Source: Seison nebaliae (Eukaryota; Rotifera; Pararotatoria; Seisonacea; Seisonidae). Taken from it: DNA of 62,440 bases. Shown here one piece after another: positions 1 through 12,508 of this stretch. Within the stretch, counting starts at the first letter, position 1. Each line of letters starts with the position of its first letter. Location: NCBI GenBank assembly GCA_023231475.1, contig JALJEE010001778.1, positions 1 to 62,440 on the forward strand. Reading direction: 5' to 3'. Below the pieces are notes generated by a model, which was not told where the DNA came from, did no database searches, and saw only the letters and a list, made by a program, of their open reading frames with translations. The position numbers and the translations under genes were made by a program.

Positions 1-128
1 TTCAAATTTATCTCGTCATTCGCCTCTTGAATAATAGTATCAACCATTGTCTGCGTGAGATTCTCAGTTGGCAAACTGAGATCGTCCTCCGCTTCTTCAT
101 TAGCTTTATTATTTTTTATAGTTGACAT
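1..128 (-). CDS. 5' end of an unrecognised gene, cut by the window edge
   Basis: An ATG on the minus strand at 128 opens a frame of 42 codons that runs off the left edge without a stop. The visible N-terminus starts MSTIKNNK and is hydrophilic and acidic, ending near EANDEINL. There is no signal peptide or membrane segment. I do not recognise a family from so short a piece. It is divergent from the Chibby-like gene at 639, so the roughly 500 bases between them probably hold both promoters. The coding look comes from mixed codons inside an otherwise very AT-rich stretch. Confidence is limited because only one partial exon is visible. Confidence 0.45.
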   Translation of the reverse strand, partial: MSTIKNNKANEEAEDDLSLPTENLTQTMVDTIIQEANDEINL

Positions 129-638
129 GTCAAAAAAAAAAATTTTTTTTCAAATTTTTGAATTTCCTTGAATTATTTTTTTATAAAAATTTTACCCCCT
201 TCTTGATAACTCTTCATGAAGATATAAGGCAATTAAAAAGCTTAAAATTTTAAATTTTTATACTTAAATATCTCGAAAAAAAATTGATAAATTAAAAATC
301 GGAAAACACTACGATGTTTAAAATCATCGTTTTAATATATATGTTAATTCTTAGGAGAAAAAAAAAATGTTCCATGACACACCAATGAGACTTTTACCAA
401 CTGTCCGATTACTTTTGAATAGAGAGTTTAATAATTTTTTTATACATGTGATCATTTAAAATCTGACATAGTTGAGCTAAAATTTTGAAATAAATATAAT
501 CCTCATAGTTTAAATTTTTGTCGGTCAAAAAACCTAATTTGATTCATCGTTATGGTAACAAAAAATCCCATTTATATATTAGAAAATATTTATATTTCCC
601 TCAGTTCCTTTTCCAACTTTTTAATTCAAGTTCAAGAA
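129..638. other. Intergenic, divergent promoter region
   Basis: Very AT-rich spacer with A and T runs between two divergent genes. A frame continuing the Chibby gene upstream to an ATG at 552 exists but is not needed. I see no clear TATA box or RNA gene. Confidence 0.5.
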
Positions 639-1004
639 ATGAATTCAGTTTTTAGTTGTAACAAATTTACATTAAAACCGATTAAAGCAAGGAAAAAGAC
701 ATCAAGAAGTAATTTGCAATTTTCGGCCAAGCAACGGAACGAAGAATTTGGAGAAGATATTCCAGAGAATATCGATTTAAAATTAAATAATACCTATTAT
801 AGTTTCGACAATAAATCTTTATCTTGGATATGTGAAGGAAAAGAATTACCATCATATAATAAACGGGCATCGAATGAAAATTTGACCAAAGCCCAACAGG
901 AAATTATATCAACGAAAGAAGAAAATAATCTCCTAAATATGAAATTAGAAGTCGCACTACATATGATGGCTGAATTAAAAATGGAGCAAGATTTATCCAA
1001 ATAG
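639..1004 (+). CDS. CBY1: Chibby family protein (beta-catenin antagonist / basal-body protein)
   Basis: Single exon, 121 residues from the ATG at 639 (human Chibby is about 126). The N-terminus has the basic KARKKTSRSNLQ stretch that matches the family's KKTPPRKSASLSNL region. The middle has a family-like segment ending in an aromatic and Trp motif (SLSWI). The C-terminal third is a heptad-rich coiled coil containing EENNLLNMKLEVAL, the most conserved part of Chibby. Known Chibby proteins bind beta-catenin and also sit at centriole distal appendages, helping cilia form. The frame is open to an ATG at 552, but the extra 29 residues do not resemble the family, so 639 is preferred. An AATAAA lies at 1202-1207. 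The match was made by eye. Confidence 0.8.
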   Translation: MNSVFSCNKFTLKPIKARKKTSRSNLQFSAKQRNEEFGEDIPENIDLKLNNTYYSFDNKSLSWICEGKELPSYNKRASNENLTKAQQEIISTKEENNLLNMKLEVALHMMAELKMEQDLSK

Positions 1005-1534
1005 GAAATAATTTAAAATTCAATTGCTCAAACTGGGATTATCAATGAAGAAAAATTGACATCTTAATTTTAAATTGTTTATTTTAACTTTTAAAATTAT
1101 TTTCTGTTCCTTAAAAAAATACATTACTTTCTTCCAAAATATTCATAGGAATATTCCGATTTTAATTTATTTCATCCTCTCATTCGTGATACTCTCATTG
1201 TAATAAAATTATATTTCCTGTTTTCACACCTGTCATCTACAATTCGTTCATTAATAACTTATCTTATTCATAAATTATCAGATCATATTTTCCGAGACTA
1301 CATTAAAAATTTTATTTAAATTTTAAATTTAAACTTTTCAAGATGTTATAAGAAATTGATCTTATCATTATTATGATGTTGAACTAGAGGAAGAGTTTAC
1401 ACATTTAATAAAACATAATAGAAGTTTATGTTTAGTAGATTTAAGAGGTCATTGTTTGAAGTTCTTTATGTATTGTTCATAAATTTTATAATTAATTTTA
1501 AACGAAAGATAGTTTGTATATCAGTATTTCAATT
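1005..1534. other. Intergenic between Chibby and nicastrin genes
   Basis: AT-rich spacer between two same-strand genes. It holds a likely polyadenylation signal AATAAA at 1202-1207 for the upstream gene. I see no other feature. Confidence 0.5.
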
Positions 1535-3958
1535 ATGATTTATGTGACTCTTCCTATTCTGATAAGTTTAATGGTATGTTTAGTTGAAGGAAATAGGGAA
1601 TCTAATACTCATCGATCATATTATCATTCATATACTAATATAGGAGTATGTCAACGATTTATTAACAATACTGCCGTACTTGGATGTGGTGGTGTATTTC
1701 CTAAACGATATGAAGGTTTATATATTCCATTTTTACGATTAGAAATGATGGATTTAATTGTATCGCGATTAAACAGTACGTATCACAAATTTTCAACGAT
1801 TGCTTTTATTCCAGCTCATCGTGAAATATTTCATCGTCTTCTGACATTTGCCAACACTATTCAATTAAATGGAATTGTAATAGTTTCTTCAATTGAACAA
1901 ATTGGATATCTGATGGATTCAGATTACTTTGAAAGACTTGAAAAAAACAATTATCCATTTACGATTTCTTTGTTCAATAACGCTTCGGAATATTTTCGAC
2001 CGGGAACTAAACGATGTTCCAAAGGTGATAGTAATCCAGTGGAATGTCTGTCAATTGATGACTTTCTATTGAAAGAACAAGTCAATTTTCCTGTTTTTTT
2101 TATTGAAGATCCAAAAATAATCGACAACATTTCTGTTGATTGTTTCATGTCTAAAGGAATAGCTTCCAAAGAGAAAGTATTATTTCTTGATTGGTTCCAA
2201 CATCCAAAAGCAGACGAATATCTCAAGAATATTAAAGTTAAAAAAAGGAACACTCTATGTCATGTATGGTTGAAGAATCATCATCATGCAGCTTTACCAG
2301 TCAAAAGGACATTGGCGCGTAATGAACATTCTCAAAATATTCAAATATTTTTTTCTAACACAAATATTGAAGAACTTGCCAAGTATTATCCCTGTGCTAT
2401 TTCAATTCGTATTTTATATAAGAATTATACTTTTAAAAAAGATATTATTGAATTAGATATAGAACCGAATCATCAACGATTAGTTATAATTGTCCCATAT
2501 AAGATATTTTCAATTTTTAGTGGGAAATATATAAAGAATGATTTAGGAACAATTCGAATGATACTCTCGTTATATCTATTAAAACAAATACCTCCAAATT
2601 ATGCAATTCTTCTAATGTATATCGGATGTGATATAAAAAGTTTTGTCGGAACACAATTACTTTATCGAATCTTAAACGGCGAACCATTTACTTCGTCAGG
2701 ATATTCATTAAAAAATATTTTTAATTTGGCAAATATTGATCATATCTTCTATTTGGATGCACCATTCTTTCTCGACGATTATACGAAAGAAGAAAACCTT
2801 ATCAAATTTAAATCCATTAAAATTTCGTCGAAAAAACGATTTTACCAAAATATTAAAGAATATTCTCCAATCGATTATTTATTTGATTTTATCAGACAAA
2901 CGACCGATGTTAACCATAAAATGATTTTGACAACATACTATTCTCAAATCAAACATTCAAAACCGATATTCAACGATCATTTTTCATTCGATCTGATAAA
3001 AAGTCGAATTCAAATGGCAAGATATTTTTCACAAAAATTAAATTTAGGAAACTCAACAACTTCATTTACAGCTCCATCATTCTTCCGATTGCCTGGAATT
3101 TTTATTCAAACTTTTCTCTCTCATTTACAAGGTGAAGTTAAGGCAGATTATGATGATGAGTATATCACAGAAGATCAAAAATTTATCGATATGCCAACTG
3201 GAGAAGATGATTTGGATGATTCTCTTTTCTTATGTTTCTTCTTTACGTCTGACTGTTTACAATATCATCTCGTAAAAGAAAAGAAGAAGAAACGGAAGAA
3301 ATCTTTCAAATTTTTCAAATATGATTCCGATGATAAATGGAATGGAGATTATTTAAGATTAAAAAAAGATTATTATACGGATTTGAAGAATTGGGTTCAA
3401 AATGAAGATGATTGGCAATTAAGATCACCAATTCAAATATGGAATGATAAGAACATTGTAGATCAATTAATCAATTATTACAGTTGTTCTTCCGAAATAA
3501 AAATTACAAATTATTTGAAAGATGAGAAAATCAGTTACAATTTCAATAACACCAATTGTGTCCAACCATTTTTCATAAAAGATGGGAAAGAAGTATATTC
3601 TAAACTATTATACAATAATTCATTTGCAGCACATGAAAATTTCCACGAAATAGATCTGTACGATAATCGTATTTGTTGTTATTCACTAACTCCTCTTAAA
3701 CTGAGTGATATCTCCTACAAACCGTTAGGAATGAGTGCAATGTCTAAATATGAATTCGGATCATCAACAGTCCTTGATATTTGGATGATGAGTGCGATGG
3801 ATAAACAAAAATTATTTACTTATATGAAAATATCGAATCCTAGAGAGAAATTAGTCCTTGCTAGCGGTTTAGTCTGGTTACTTGCAATAATGTTGTTCTT
3901 TGGAGCTGTTAAATATCTGACAAAATCTCGTTACAGAGATAAACACATACCAATGTAA
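1535..3958 (+). CDS. NCSTN: Nicastrin, gamma-secretase subunit
   Basis: Intronless, 807 residues. The frame is open to a TTG at 1514, but the ATG at 1535 starts a clear signal peptide (residues 1 to about 19). Nicastrin landmarks follow: an N-terminal Cys motif with INNTAVLGCGG, a segment ending in FPVFFIEDPK, a degenerate aminopeptidase-like large lobe, paired C-terminal Cys residues, and one membrane helix at about residues 773-795 followed by a short basic cytoplasmic tail. Nicastrin is the heavily glycosylated ectodomain of gamma-secretase and helps admit substrate stubs such as Notch. The lobe is divergent: where vertebrates have the GE..DYIGS region, this protein has IGCDIKSFVGT at about 363-373. 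An acidic and lysine-rich insert lies near residues 540-600. AATAAA lies 36 bases after the stop. Confidence 0.85.
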   Translation: MIYVTLPILISLMVCLVEGNRESNTHRSYYHSYTNIGVCQRFINNTAVLGCGGVFPKRYEGLYIPFLRLEMMDLIVSRLNSTYHKFSTIAFIPAHREIFHRLLTFANTIQLNGIVIVSSIEQIGYLMDSDYFERLEKNNYPFTISLFNNASEYFRPGTKRCSKGDSNPVECLSIDDFLLKEQVNFPVFFIEDPKIIDNISVDCFMSKGIASKEKVLFLDWFQHPKADEYLKNIKVKKRNTLCHVWLKNHHHAALPVKRTLARNEHSQNIQIFFSNTNIEELAKYYPCAISIRILYKNYTFKKDIIELDIEPNHQRLVIIVPYKIFSIFSGKYIKNDLGTIRMILSLYLLKQIPPNYAILLMYIGCDIKSFVGTQLLYRILNGEPFTSSGYSLKNIFNLANIDHIFYLDAPFFLDDYTKEENLIKFKSIKISSKKRFYQNIKEYSPIDYLFDFIRQTTDVNHKMILTTYYSQIKHSKPIFNDHFSFDLIKSRIQMARYFSQKLNLGNSTTSFTAPSFFRLPGIFIQTFLSHLQGEVKADYDDEYITEDQKFIDMPTGEDDLDDSLFLCFFFTSDCLQYHLVKEKKKKRKKSFKFFKYDSDDKWNGDYLRLKKDYYTDLKNWVQNEDDWQLRSPIQIWNDKNIVDQLINYYSCSSEIKITNYLKDEKISYNFNNTNCVQPFFIKDGKEVYSKLLYNNSFAAHENFHEIDLYDNRICCYSLTPLKLSDISYKPLGMSAMSKYEFGSSTVLDIWMMSAMDKQKLFTYMKISNPREKLVLASGLVWLLAIMLFFGAVKYLTKSRYRDKHIPM

Positions 3959-4280
3959 TAATATATTAGTTTTTTCTTTAATTTATCAAATTCAATAAAA
4001 GATATGAGTTTTAATGGAAGAAAAAAGCTCTCGAAAAAATTATTTCTCAACTTCTCACTTCGTCAATTAAACGAATTTTATGTTGAGGGAAATTTCTTGG
4101 GAACTCGTTTTGAATGAACTCGTTTGAGGTTGTAAGAGTTTTGAAGAGGAGAAATATACTCTACTAAAATGGAATTGATTAATTAACTTTTAAAAATTGA
4201 AAGCCAAATATTTAAAACAGATAATTTTCGATAATTTCTTTGTGACAGTTTTCTCATATAATTTGATCAAAGCTGATACT
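3959..4280. other. Intergenic spacer, nicastrin to coiled-coil gene
   Basis: About 320 bases of AT-rich DNA. Apart from the polyadenylation signal near its left end I see nothing specific. Confidence 0.5.
3994..3999 (+). terminator. Polyadenylation signal of nicastrin
   Basis: AATAAA 36 bases after the nicastrin stop codon, in an otherwise featureless 3' spacer that runs to 4280. Confidence 0.5.
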
Positions 4281-6751
4281 ATGGAAACGTATAATTTCCA
4301 AAATTTCCGATTTCAGTCTGTAAAAATGATGGTTTTTAAAGCACCTTCAGATTATGATGATAATGATGATGAATTATCCAACTCAGATGATGACAGTAAT
4401 TTCCCGACAATTCCTAATACGACTAGATCAATTAAGCAGCCTTTATCCAGTTCTGACTCATCAACTACATCTGATTCTGATATTGAGACAAAATCATCAC
4501 CGAAACATGTAGAATCGGCGAGAACTAAGAGTACCCTCGATGTGATCATGGAGCAAAGAAACAAGTTACCCGCTACGACTCGAACCGAAATAGTGAAAAT
4601 AGTTGAAGATAGTCCCAGGACTCCAAAGAAACCAATTTCTAAATCGGTACCAGCTACTGGAAGAACCGCTTCCAGTGCCAGTCCGAAACGAAAGAGACAT
4701 GGTATAAAGGAAACTCTTTCGAAATTGAGATTTAGAAGATTTGGTTCAAAAAAAAATTCTAAAGAAAATATCTCAACAAATCGATCAGATTTGACGCTGA
4801 ATATACCGGAAACACCGAAAAGTGCAATGAAGAAAAAATCGTCTAAAGATTTCTCATCAAAATCTTTACGATCGATTTCTGAAGATCAGTTGAATAAAAA
4901 TATTCCCTACGAATATCATGACGTTAATAATGAGAATATATTAAAGTTTTTTCAATATTTCCATAATAAATTTTTCAATAATTTCTTTTTATTTTATTTA
5001 GAGAATTTCAGCGATCACTCTCTGAGGAACAGATTCCGAATGTTGTCAATCGTCAATTTCTCAATTCTCATTATCGTGAGAGAGTAATGAGAAATAATGA
5101 AATTTCACAAAATGAAATTACAGATTTGTATAATCGATTGAATAACGCTGAATTGAAATCAGAAGACAATTATCGAAAGTTTGCCGAATGTTTACAGGAG
5201 AATGCTCAATTGGAGAATCGAATAAGTGAATTGAAAGAAATGCAATCACCATTAGCGAAAATATTTGAAGAGAAATTATTAGAATTACAGAAAGATTATT
5301 ATTATCAATTGGAAAAGTTTGAGAAGGAGAAAGAGGAAGTGAATGAAGAATTGGCGAAAGAGAAAGGGAAAGTAATTCATTGGAAGAATGAAGTAGTTGG
5401 AATTACAAATCGTTATGAAGATCGTGAAGAACGTTTGAAAACGATGCAAAACAAGTTAGACAAATTGCAAAGTAGTCGTTTCAATGAAAATGATTATTTG
5501 GATGATATGAATAACAATTTGAAACATATGCAAGAACAATTATTAAAATCAGAGAATCGATGGAAAACTGTCAATGAACAATACGAGAAAGTAATGAAGG
5601 AGAATGAAAGATTAATTGTGCAATTGAATAAGAAGAAGAGTGATATGGAACATTATCAGAAGAAAGAACATAAATTGGAAGAACAGATTATTCATTTGAA
5701 TAAAAATTTATTTGAAATGAAGAATGAAAATGGGAAACAAAGAGCCGAATTATTTCAAGTGAAGAACAAGGAAACGATTCTCTTAAACGAAGCAGTGAAA
5801 GTTACGAATGAACAAGTTGCGTATAATAACGCGTCAAATGGTATCGCTCTTGATAAATTACAAACGGAATTGAAAAAAAGTCAAAATATAGCACAACAAG
5901 CAGCAATGCAATTACAACGATTACGACAAAATGAAAATCGATTGAACAGTGAAATTAAACGATTACATCACCGTTATCATCAAACAAGAGAAGATCATTC
6001 GAGAGAATTACAATCACTCGAAAGTCGTTTAATGTCTTTGAAAAAATCGAACGATTCAATGGAAATGCGTTTCGATAAATTATATGAAGAGAAACGTCGT
6101 GCTGATAATACAGTTAGCGAATTGAAGACTGCACTCACCGATTTACAAGAGAAATACAAGTCGAACATGTCAACGAATAAGGAGCATGAATTAAATGTAG
6201 AAATTTCTTTATTGAAACAACAAATGACGTTCTTGGAAAATCGTTGTCAAACCAAAAAATCTGATTATGAGAAAGAGTTATCGTGTGCAGAGGAGAAAAA
6301 TAATTCGTTAGAAGATCAATTGAATGATTTAAAACGAGAACATGATTTAAAGGAATTAACATGGCAACGTATTTCACAGAATGGTGACGAAGATTTACGA
6401 AAACAATTAACTCAAAGTAAAGTATTATTAGACAAGCAGAAACAGTTGTCATCAAAATATCGAATGGAATGTGAAAACTTACAAAAGTTGATGAAGGAAC
6501 ATTTAAATCGTTTTGAGAGCGAACGATTATCTTTATCAACTAAAGTGAAGATTATGAACGAACACCTTACAAAGAAATCATTGGAATGTGAAAAATCGAA
6601 AAAAAGAATTAAGTCGTTGGAAAATGAAAAGGATCAGAAAGATCTTTCTTTAGAGTCGGCCACTGCGCAAATTCAACAGTTGGGCAAACGTTTAACAGAT
6701 CAAAAGTTGAATGAATATTTAAGAATACTTAAAACAAATCAAAACGTTTAA
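4281..6751 (+). CDS. Large coiled-coil protein with a disordered, basic head
   Basis: Two exons, 4281..4922 and 5012..6751, giving 793 residues. The intron is phase 0 with a GTTAAT donor and TTTCAG acceptor. The first about 210 residues are disordered: an acidic Asp/Ser stretch, then Ser/Thr-Pro sites, then a basic block with KRKRHGIKETLSKLRFRR. From about residue 240 to the end the protein is nearly continuous coiled coil, rich in Glu, Lys, Gln, Leu and Asn. Its length and layout suit a centrosomal, cytoskeletal or golgin-like scaffold, but I cannot name the family and coiled coils give false matches. The frame is also open upstream to a TTG; ATG 4281 or the ATGATG near 4327 are the possible starts. 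It converges on the next gene with only 90 bases between stops. Confidence 0.7.
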
Positions 6752-6841
6752 CGAGAATAATTTGTTTTATTTGTTTTATTTCTCATGATAATTTAAATTT
6801 GAAAATAAATTTCAGTTTATAAAAATTAATATTAATAACTA

Positions 6842-7747
6842 TTAAATACATAATTGATGACTGAAACAATCATGAATTAAATGGTTCATAATCGAATTCT
6901 CATTGAGATCATCAACATTATCATCGAGTGATCGCTTTTTCTTTTGGTTAATTGTTGTCACTAATCCAGTTAACGTTTGAATTAGTTTATTAGCATTATG
7001 TCTAAAACAGAAGAAAAATTACATTAATCGATAATTGGAAGAAGAAGAAGAGACCTTAAAGACATCGATTGAATTGGTTGATCCATATTTCTAGTGATAC
7101 TCTCCGTATAATCATCGATCGTCTCCACCATATTCTGCGTCTTAATTTCTAAACCATGAACTATGTTTTCTGCCAAATCAACAACTTTCAAATCGCTCGT
7201 TCTCAATAGATTCTCTAATACTGCTCGTTCTGCCTCAATCATTCGACCTTCTCGATCTTGTTCGACGAACATACTTTCTAATAATCAATTCAAACAACAT
7301 AATAGAATTTTAATTGGAACTTTAACAATTTTAACTTATTTTCCGTTTATCAGATGAAGGAGAATATCTTCTATATCTAAACTTATTTAACGTGTGATCG
7401 ATAATCGAATTATAAGTATTATTCGATTCAATCAACATCTCTTCAAGGAAACATTCCAACGCTTCGTTCGAGTTCTTTTGCAACGACAAAATAGTATCAG
7501 CCATCGAATATTGTAATTCTCTGATGTAGTTATAAAACTCATATTTTTCTTTTAACAAATAAAATACTTCAATGAATTCTGTCGTATTTATTCCATAATT
7601 ATCCAAAATAAATTTATCAGTTAATGAAAATGATTTCGATTCCATCCTTAACATCTTCTTTATCAACGAATTCCATCGATAATAAATGATGGGAAGAAAG
7701 AGAATGATGGAAATAAGAATGGTGCGAGTTAAATTAGAAAAATTCAT
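6842..7747 (-). CDS. Membrane-anchored coiled-coil protein, family unknown
   Basis: Three exons on the minus strand: 7747..7336, 7277..7055 and 7001..6842, giving 264 residues. Intron phases are 1 and 2 and agree across both joins. The donors are GTTAAA and GTCTCT and both acceptors are TAG. Residues 8-23 form one hydrophobic segment (TILISIILFLPIIYY), so the protein is probably anchored by its N-terminus. The rest is helical and amphipathic with likely short coiled coils, ending in a basic KKKRS stretch and a polar tail. No catalytic motif is visible and I do not recognise the family. It lies tail to tail with the coiled-coil gene before it and downstream of cullin-3 on the same strand. Support is structural (frame and phase), not homology. 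Confidence 0.6.
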
Positions 7748-7922
7748 TTTAAGGTAAATTTATGTAACTGTAAAAAAAAACTGGAAATGAAAAGCAAAAG
7801 AAGAAAATGAGATTTTTTCGAATAAAATTTTTTTATCATTCTTTCAATTTTAATCTGTTTTTAGCACATTTTTTTAAAATCAATCTATGTCACCAATGTC
7901 TTCACATCTACAAATTTCCAGT

Positions 7923-10336
7923 CTAAGCCACATATTCTATCCGATTCTTATCGATCAACCTCAAATATTCTTTCTCGATCAATATATCGATGCACTTCTT
8001 GATGAATTGAGAGGGTGGGGAGAATCTCACTTGCAATTGTTTAGTCACATCAGTTATAATCGAATCGCTTTCCATAATTTTCCTCGATTTCATCAAACGG
8101 ATAATCGACGCTTCAACTTCATGTTTCCTATCTTCTTCTACTTTCTGATCGATTTCTTTCCTTTCTGGTTCCGTTTCTAATTTATAAGTTAACTAAAATA
8201 TTAAAAAATTTCCAATTTTTCAATTTTAAAAAATTTTTTCTAACTTGAGTTATTTTCACACGTTTACTTTTACTAACGAAATTCGTATTAACTCCAATAG
8301 TTCCTAAAGAGAAATTTGAATATTAGAAAAACTTTTAAGAAATGAGCGAATTTGAAGAGAAAACCATTGTCATCTTTGCCTGTTGAGATTAAGATAGGTT
8401 GAGGTTTACATTTCCTTAATGATGTAATGGCTCTCATGATTTCGATACGTTCCAATTTTGTCATTTCTTCCAATTGATCGATTGATAATTGGGAATGTTC
8501 GTTAAATAACATTAAGAGAACCATTTGTGAAGTGGAGACACCAATCAATTCATATGTCGTTTCGTCTGTTTTTGGTGCTTTCCCACTTGATTGAGAATTT
8601 AATGAGTGAAATTTTGCTGTCATTTCAACTGTACCTTTATCACTTCGAATTGTCAATACTCGTCCGTTATGTTTCTCTAAATAGAAATTTTTAAATTCTG
8701 AAAATGCTTTCTCTGCCACTTTTGGCAAAATGACTTTGTCATTTGTTCCTCTTGTTACTGGCCATAATCCGGTAGTGAGAACGCGACAAGAGAATCCTAT
8801 TGGTAATTCAATATGTTCCTCTTTCAATGCTTTTGCAAAGATCTTCGATGTTGATTCAGATAATGTTATATCTTTAAACATTCCTTCTAATTTCGATGTG
8901 AATTGACAACCACATTCAGTTTTCAATTTGGAGATCATACTATTCTCCGCTTCATCATTCAATGTTTTCGAGATGAGTAATCGTTTTCCCAAATGTAATT
9001 TATAATATCCTTCGAATGCATCTTTTGCTTCCAAATAACGGAAAAGTATCATCGATTTATTTAAAATCTCTTCCAAATGTTGATCGTTGGGATCGAATCC
9101 CTTCACTCCTTTCTTCAATTTATCATCAATGAATAATGAGAGATATTCTGGCGTTCTCTTATTCATATTAATAAACTTTTCAAAATCTCTGTTAATTTGT
9201 TGCATAAAAATTTTGTCTTTTTTAAATGATTGTTCGAGAAAGATAGTAAATCGATCACGGAAATCGATAAGAGATTGAATATAAACCACTGGTTCAACTT
9301 TCGATTCAGATTTTGATGCTAATTCAATACCTTCCTCTTGAATGTATTTCGACAATGCTTCACACATTGACGATATACCATTAGGTACCGTTTTCAATAA
9401 CGTGTACATTAAATTTAACATATCTGTATGATTGAACTTCAACATGAAATAGACACCCGAATTTGGCATATCAATAATTTGTTGAAGATGATTACTAATC
9501 AATTCTTTCTCTAACACTTTCACAATGAATTGTTCGGTGGATGGATCTAAATATAATTTAGCACGACATTTCTCTTCATCGAAACGTTCGCGAACATTCC
9601 TCAAATATCTCGACGCGTTTTCAAATGCGATGTAACGTAATGCTTCTGATCGATAGAATTCTTCAGATTGCTTCAAAAATGGTTCCTCAAAATTTATTCG
9701 ATAAACATCTCTCGTTTCGATGCCTAATGTCATTAACATCTTACACGATTTGAGAATGACTTCTCGATTAATTCTTCCATTTTTCCTCTCACGATCAATT
9801 TGATTTAATAAAGTTTTTGTAAGTGTCGGCGCAATTCGATCATTTCCAATAATATAATTACGAAATAATTTATAGCCGATATGCTCCACCGAATCCAATC
9901 GTCGTTGTCTCAAATATTTCTTATCGAGATACATGAGAATATCTTTAATCATTCCCAATGACATTTTGTAATTGTGAAATGATTCGTTCAATTCTTGAAG
10001 GAAATTCTTCGAATTTGTCGTAATCATTTTCAAAATTTTCGGACAAACTTCTTTCAACAAATATTCTTTAATTGTCGTTTGTAATCCATTATACAATTTA
10101 TCACCAGCCTTATTAATGACCATGATATAACCATTACGATATAATGTCTCGAAACTGAGAAGATCATTATTCTGATTTAAAATCTCACGAATCGCCGTTT
10201 CCAATATTTGCCATTTTTCTTCAATTTTATCAGCTGTTAAAAGAGGAGGTCCGAATGGAATATTCATCGATCGATCACCACCTCCAATTGTTGAAATTTG
10301 TGATAATGGTCGATTATTCGTCTTCGTTTCTGACAT
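7923..10336 (-). CDS. CUL3: Cullin-3, scaffold of BTB-type ubiquitin ligases
   Basis: Three exons: 10336..8365, 8303..8245 and 8192..7923. They splice to 766 residues, against 768 in human CUL3. The N-terminal cullin repeats carry the family motif SFETLYRNGYIMV. The middle has the cullin signature EYLSLFIDDKLKKGVKG followed by SKLKTECGCQFTSKLEGMF. The last exon encodes the winged-helix neddylation domain, with the acceptor lysine in RLMKSRK at residue 712, the same number as in human CUL3. The protein ends in the cullin-typical YVA. Cullin-3 joins BTB substrate receptors at its N-terminus to the RBX1 RING protein at its C-terminus. Introns are 52-61 bases with GTT donors. An antisense frame at 7887-8180 is a shadow of the last exon. 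Confidence 0.96.
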
Positions 10337-11733
10337 CTTCTTTAATGATCAGTACGATGAATTGTATTGATCGAATGATAATTGTCGAGATATTTCAATT
10401 TATCTGGAGACGGAAAAAAATGAATAAAAATTCTTTCGAAGAATTCAACACGAACAGAACGAAACGAATAGTCTCATTCAAATGAAAATAGAAAGTTGAG
10501 ATTAACTCGTTAAGTCGAATGAAAAATACAAAATAAAAATTCCTATATGAAATCCAATAGCTACAACTCTTTTTCTTCCAATAACATACAATCGTATTCT
10601 GTTAATGAAAATATATGAAAGGAAAATTGGAAGTTATCGAAAATCAAAATTAATTTTTAAAAAATTTTATTTTTACATGAAATTATTTATCATGAAAATT
10701 TTGATTGAAAATTTAAATAATATTCAAAATAGTGATAAGAAGAACTTTCTAAATATTTGCATATTCTCAAGAATTCTCAAGACTCTTTTTTTTTAAAAAA
10801 AGAACAAATTATTAGTAAATTTGGTAAAATTTTTAATTTTCAATTTTCATTAAATTACATAGAAAATGATAGAATGACCATTAATAAACATTAAAGGAAA
10901 AGATTTAACTAAAGAATAATAAACAAAAGAAGAATAAGGTGTGATGATTAACCGATTAATTATTATGAGCTGAATCGAAAGGAAGGTCTCTGACTTATAA
11001 TGACTTGTTAATGAAATTGAATGTTAGACAAAGATGAGAAAAGTTTTAAATAATTAGAATGTTTTTGAGAAGGATGATGATGAGAGAATTGAATATTTTG
11101 AGGGGGTAGAAAGAAGCAATTAAACAAATTGATTGCCTTCCTCACCGAATAAAAAAGAGAAATAATCTTTACATATTATTCGCCATGTCCATCTTTCATA
11201 GAGAATTTACTTGATTCTACTTCTCAAGTTAAAATGAATGCTTAAAATTCAAAATATAATTCTTCTCAAAATACTTTGTAAAGTCGTCCCATCAAAAAAC
11301 AATTTATAATTCACTTTTCTAATTCTAATTATTACGTATCATAAATTATGTAATATGTTTGTGTTGTAAAATGTTGAAATGTATCGAAAAAAAAATTTTT
11401 ATTTTTCTCAAATTTTTCGATAATAATTAACTTCGAACTTCTCTTGTTATTGTTGTTGTTATTATTAGTATTATTTCATTAACAAATAAAAAAGGGAATA
11501 TCTGTAAGGAATGATTTGGATGAGGGAAGACAAATGAATTTTTTTCCCAAACAATTCTATTATGATAATTCTTTTTTAAATAAGATTAAATTATATGTAT
11601 ATAATAATGATGATAATGTTGGATAGAATAGATGATTGGATTGACTCTCAATTCCGAGAGGCTAACAATAAAGAAAGTTGAGAGGAATTTAGTTTAAATA
11701 AAACAGAAAAAATATATGACAAGATCAAATGAA
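10337..11733. other. Intergenic, cullin-3 upstream and ARL1 downstream
   Basis: About 1.4 kb of AT-rich DNA with short A/T runs and no convincing frame. It should hold the cullin-3 promoter at its left side and the ARL1 3' UTR at its right side. Nothing else is recognisable. Confidence 0.5.

Positions 11734-12508
<775 letters not shown>

Noticed and set aside
6135-6539. Minus-strand 134-codon frame
   Set aside because: It lies antisense to the coiled-coil gene and has no splice partners or motif.
7887-8180. Plus-strand 97-codon frame
   Set aside because: It is antisense to the last exon of cullin-3.
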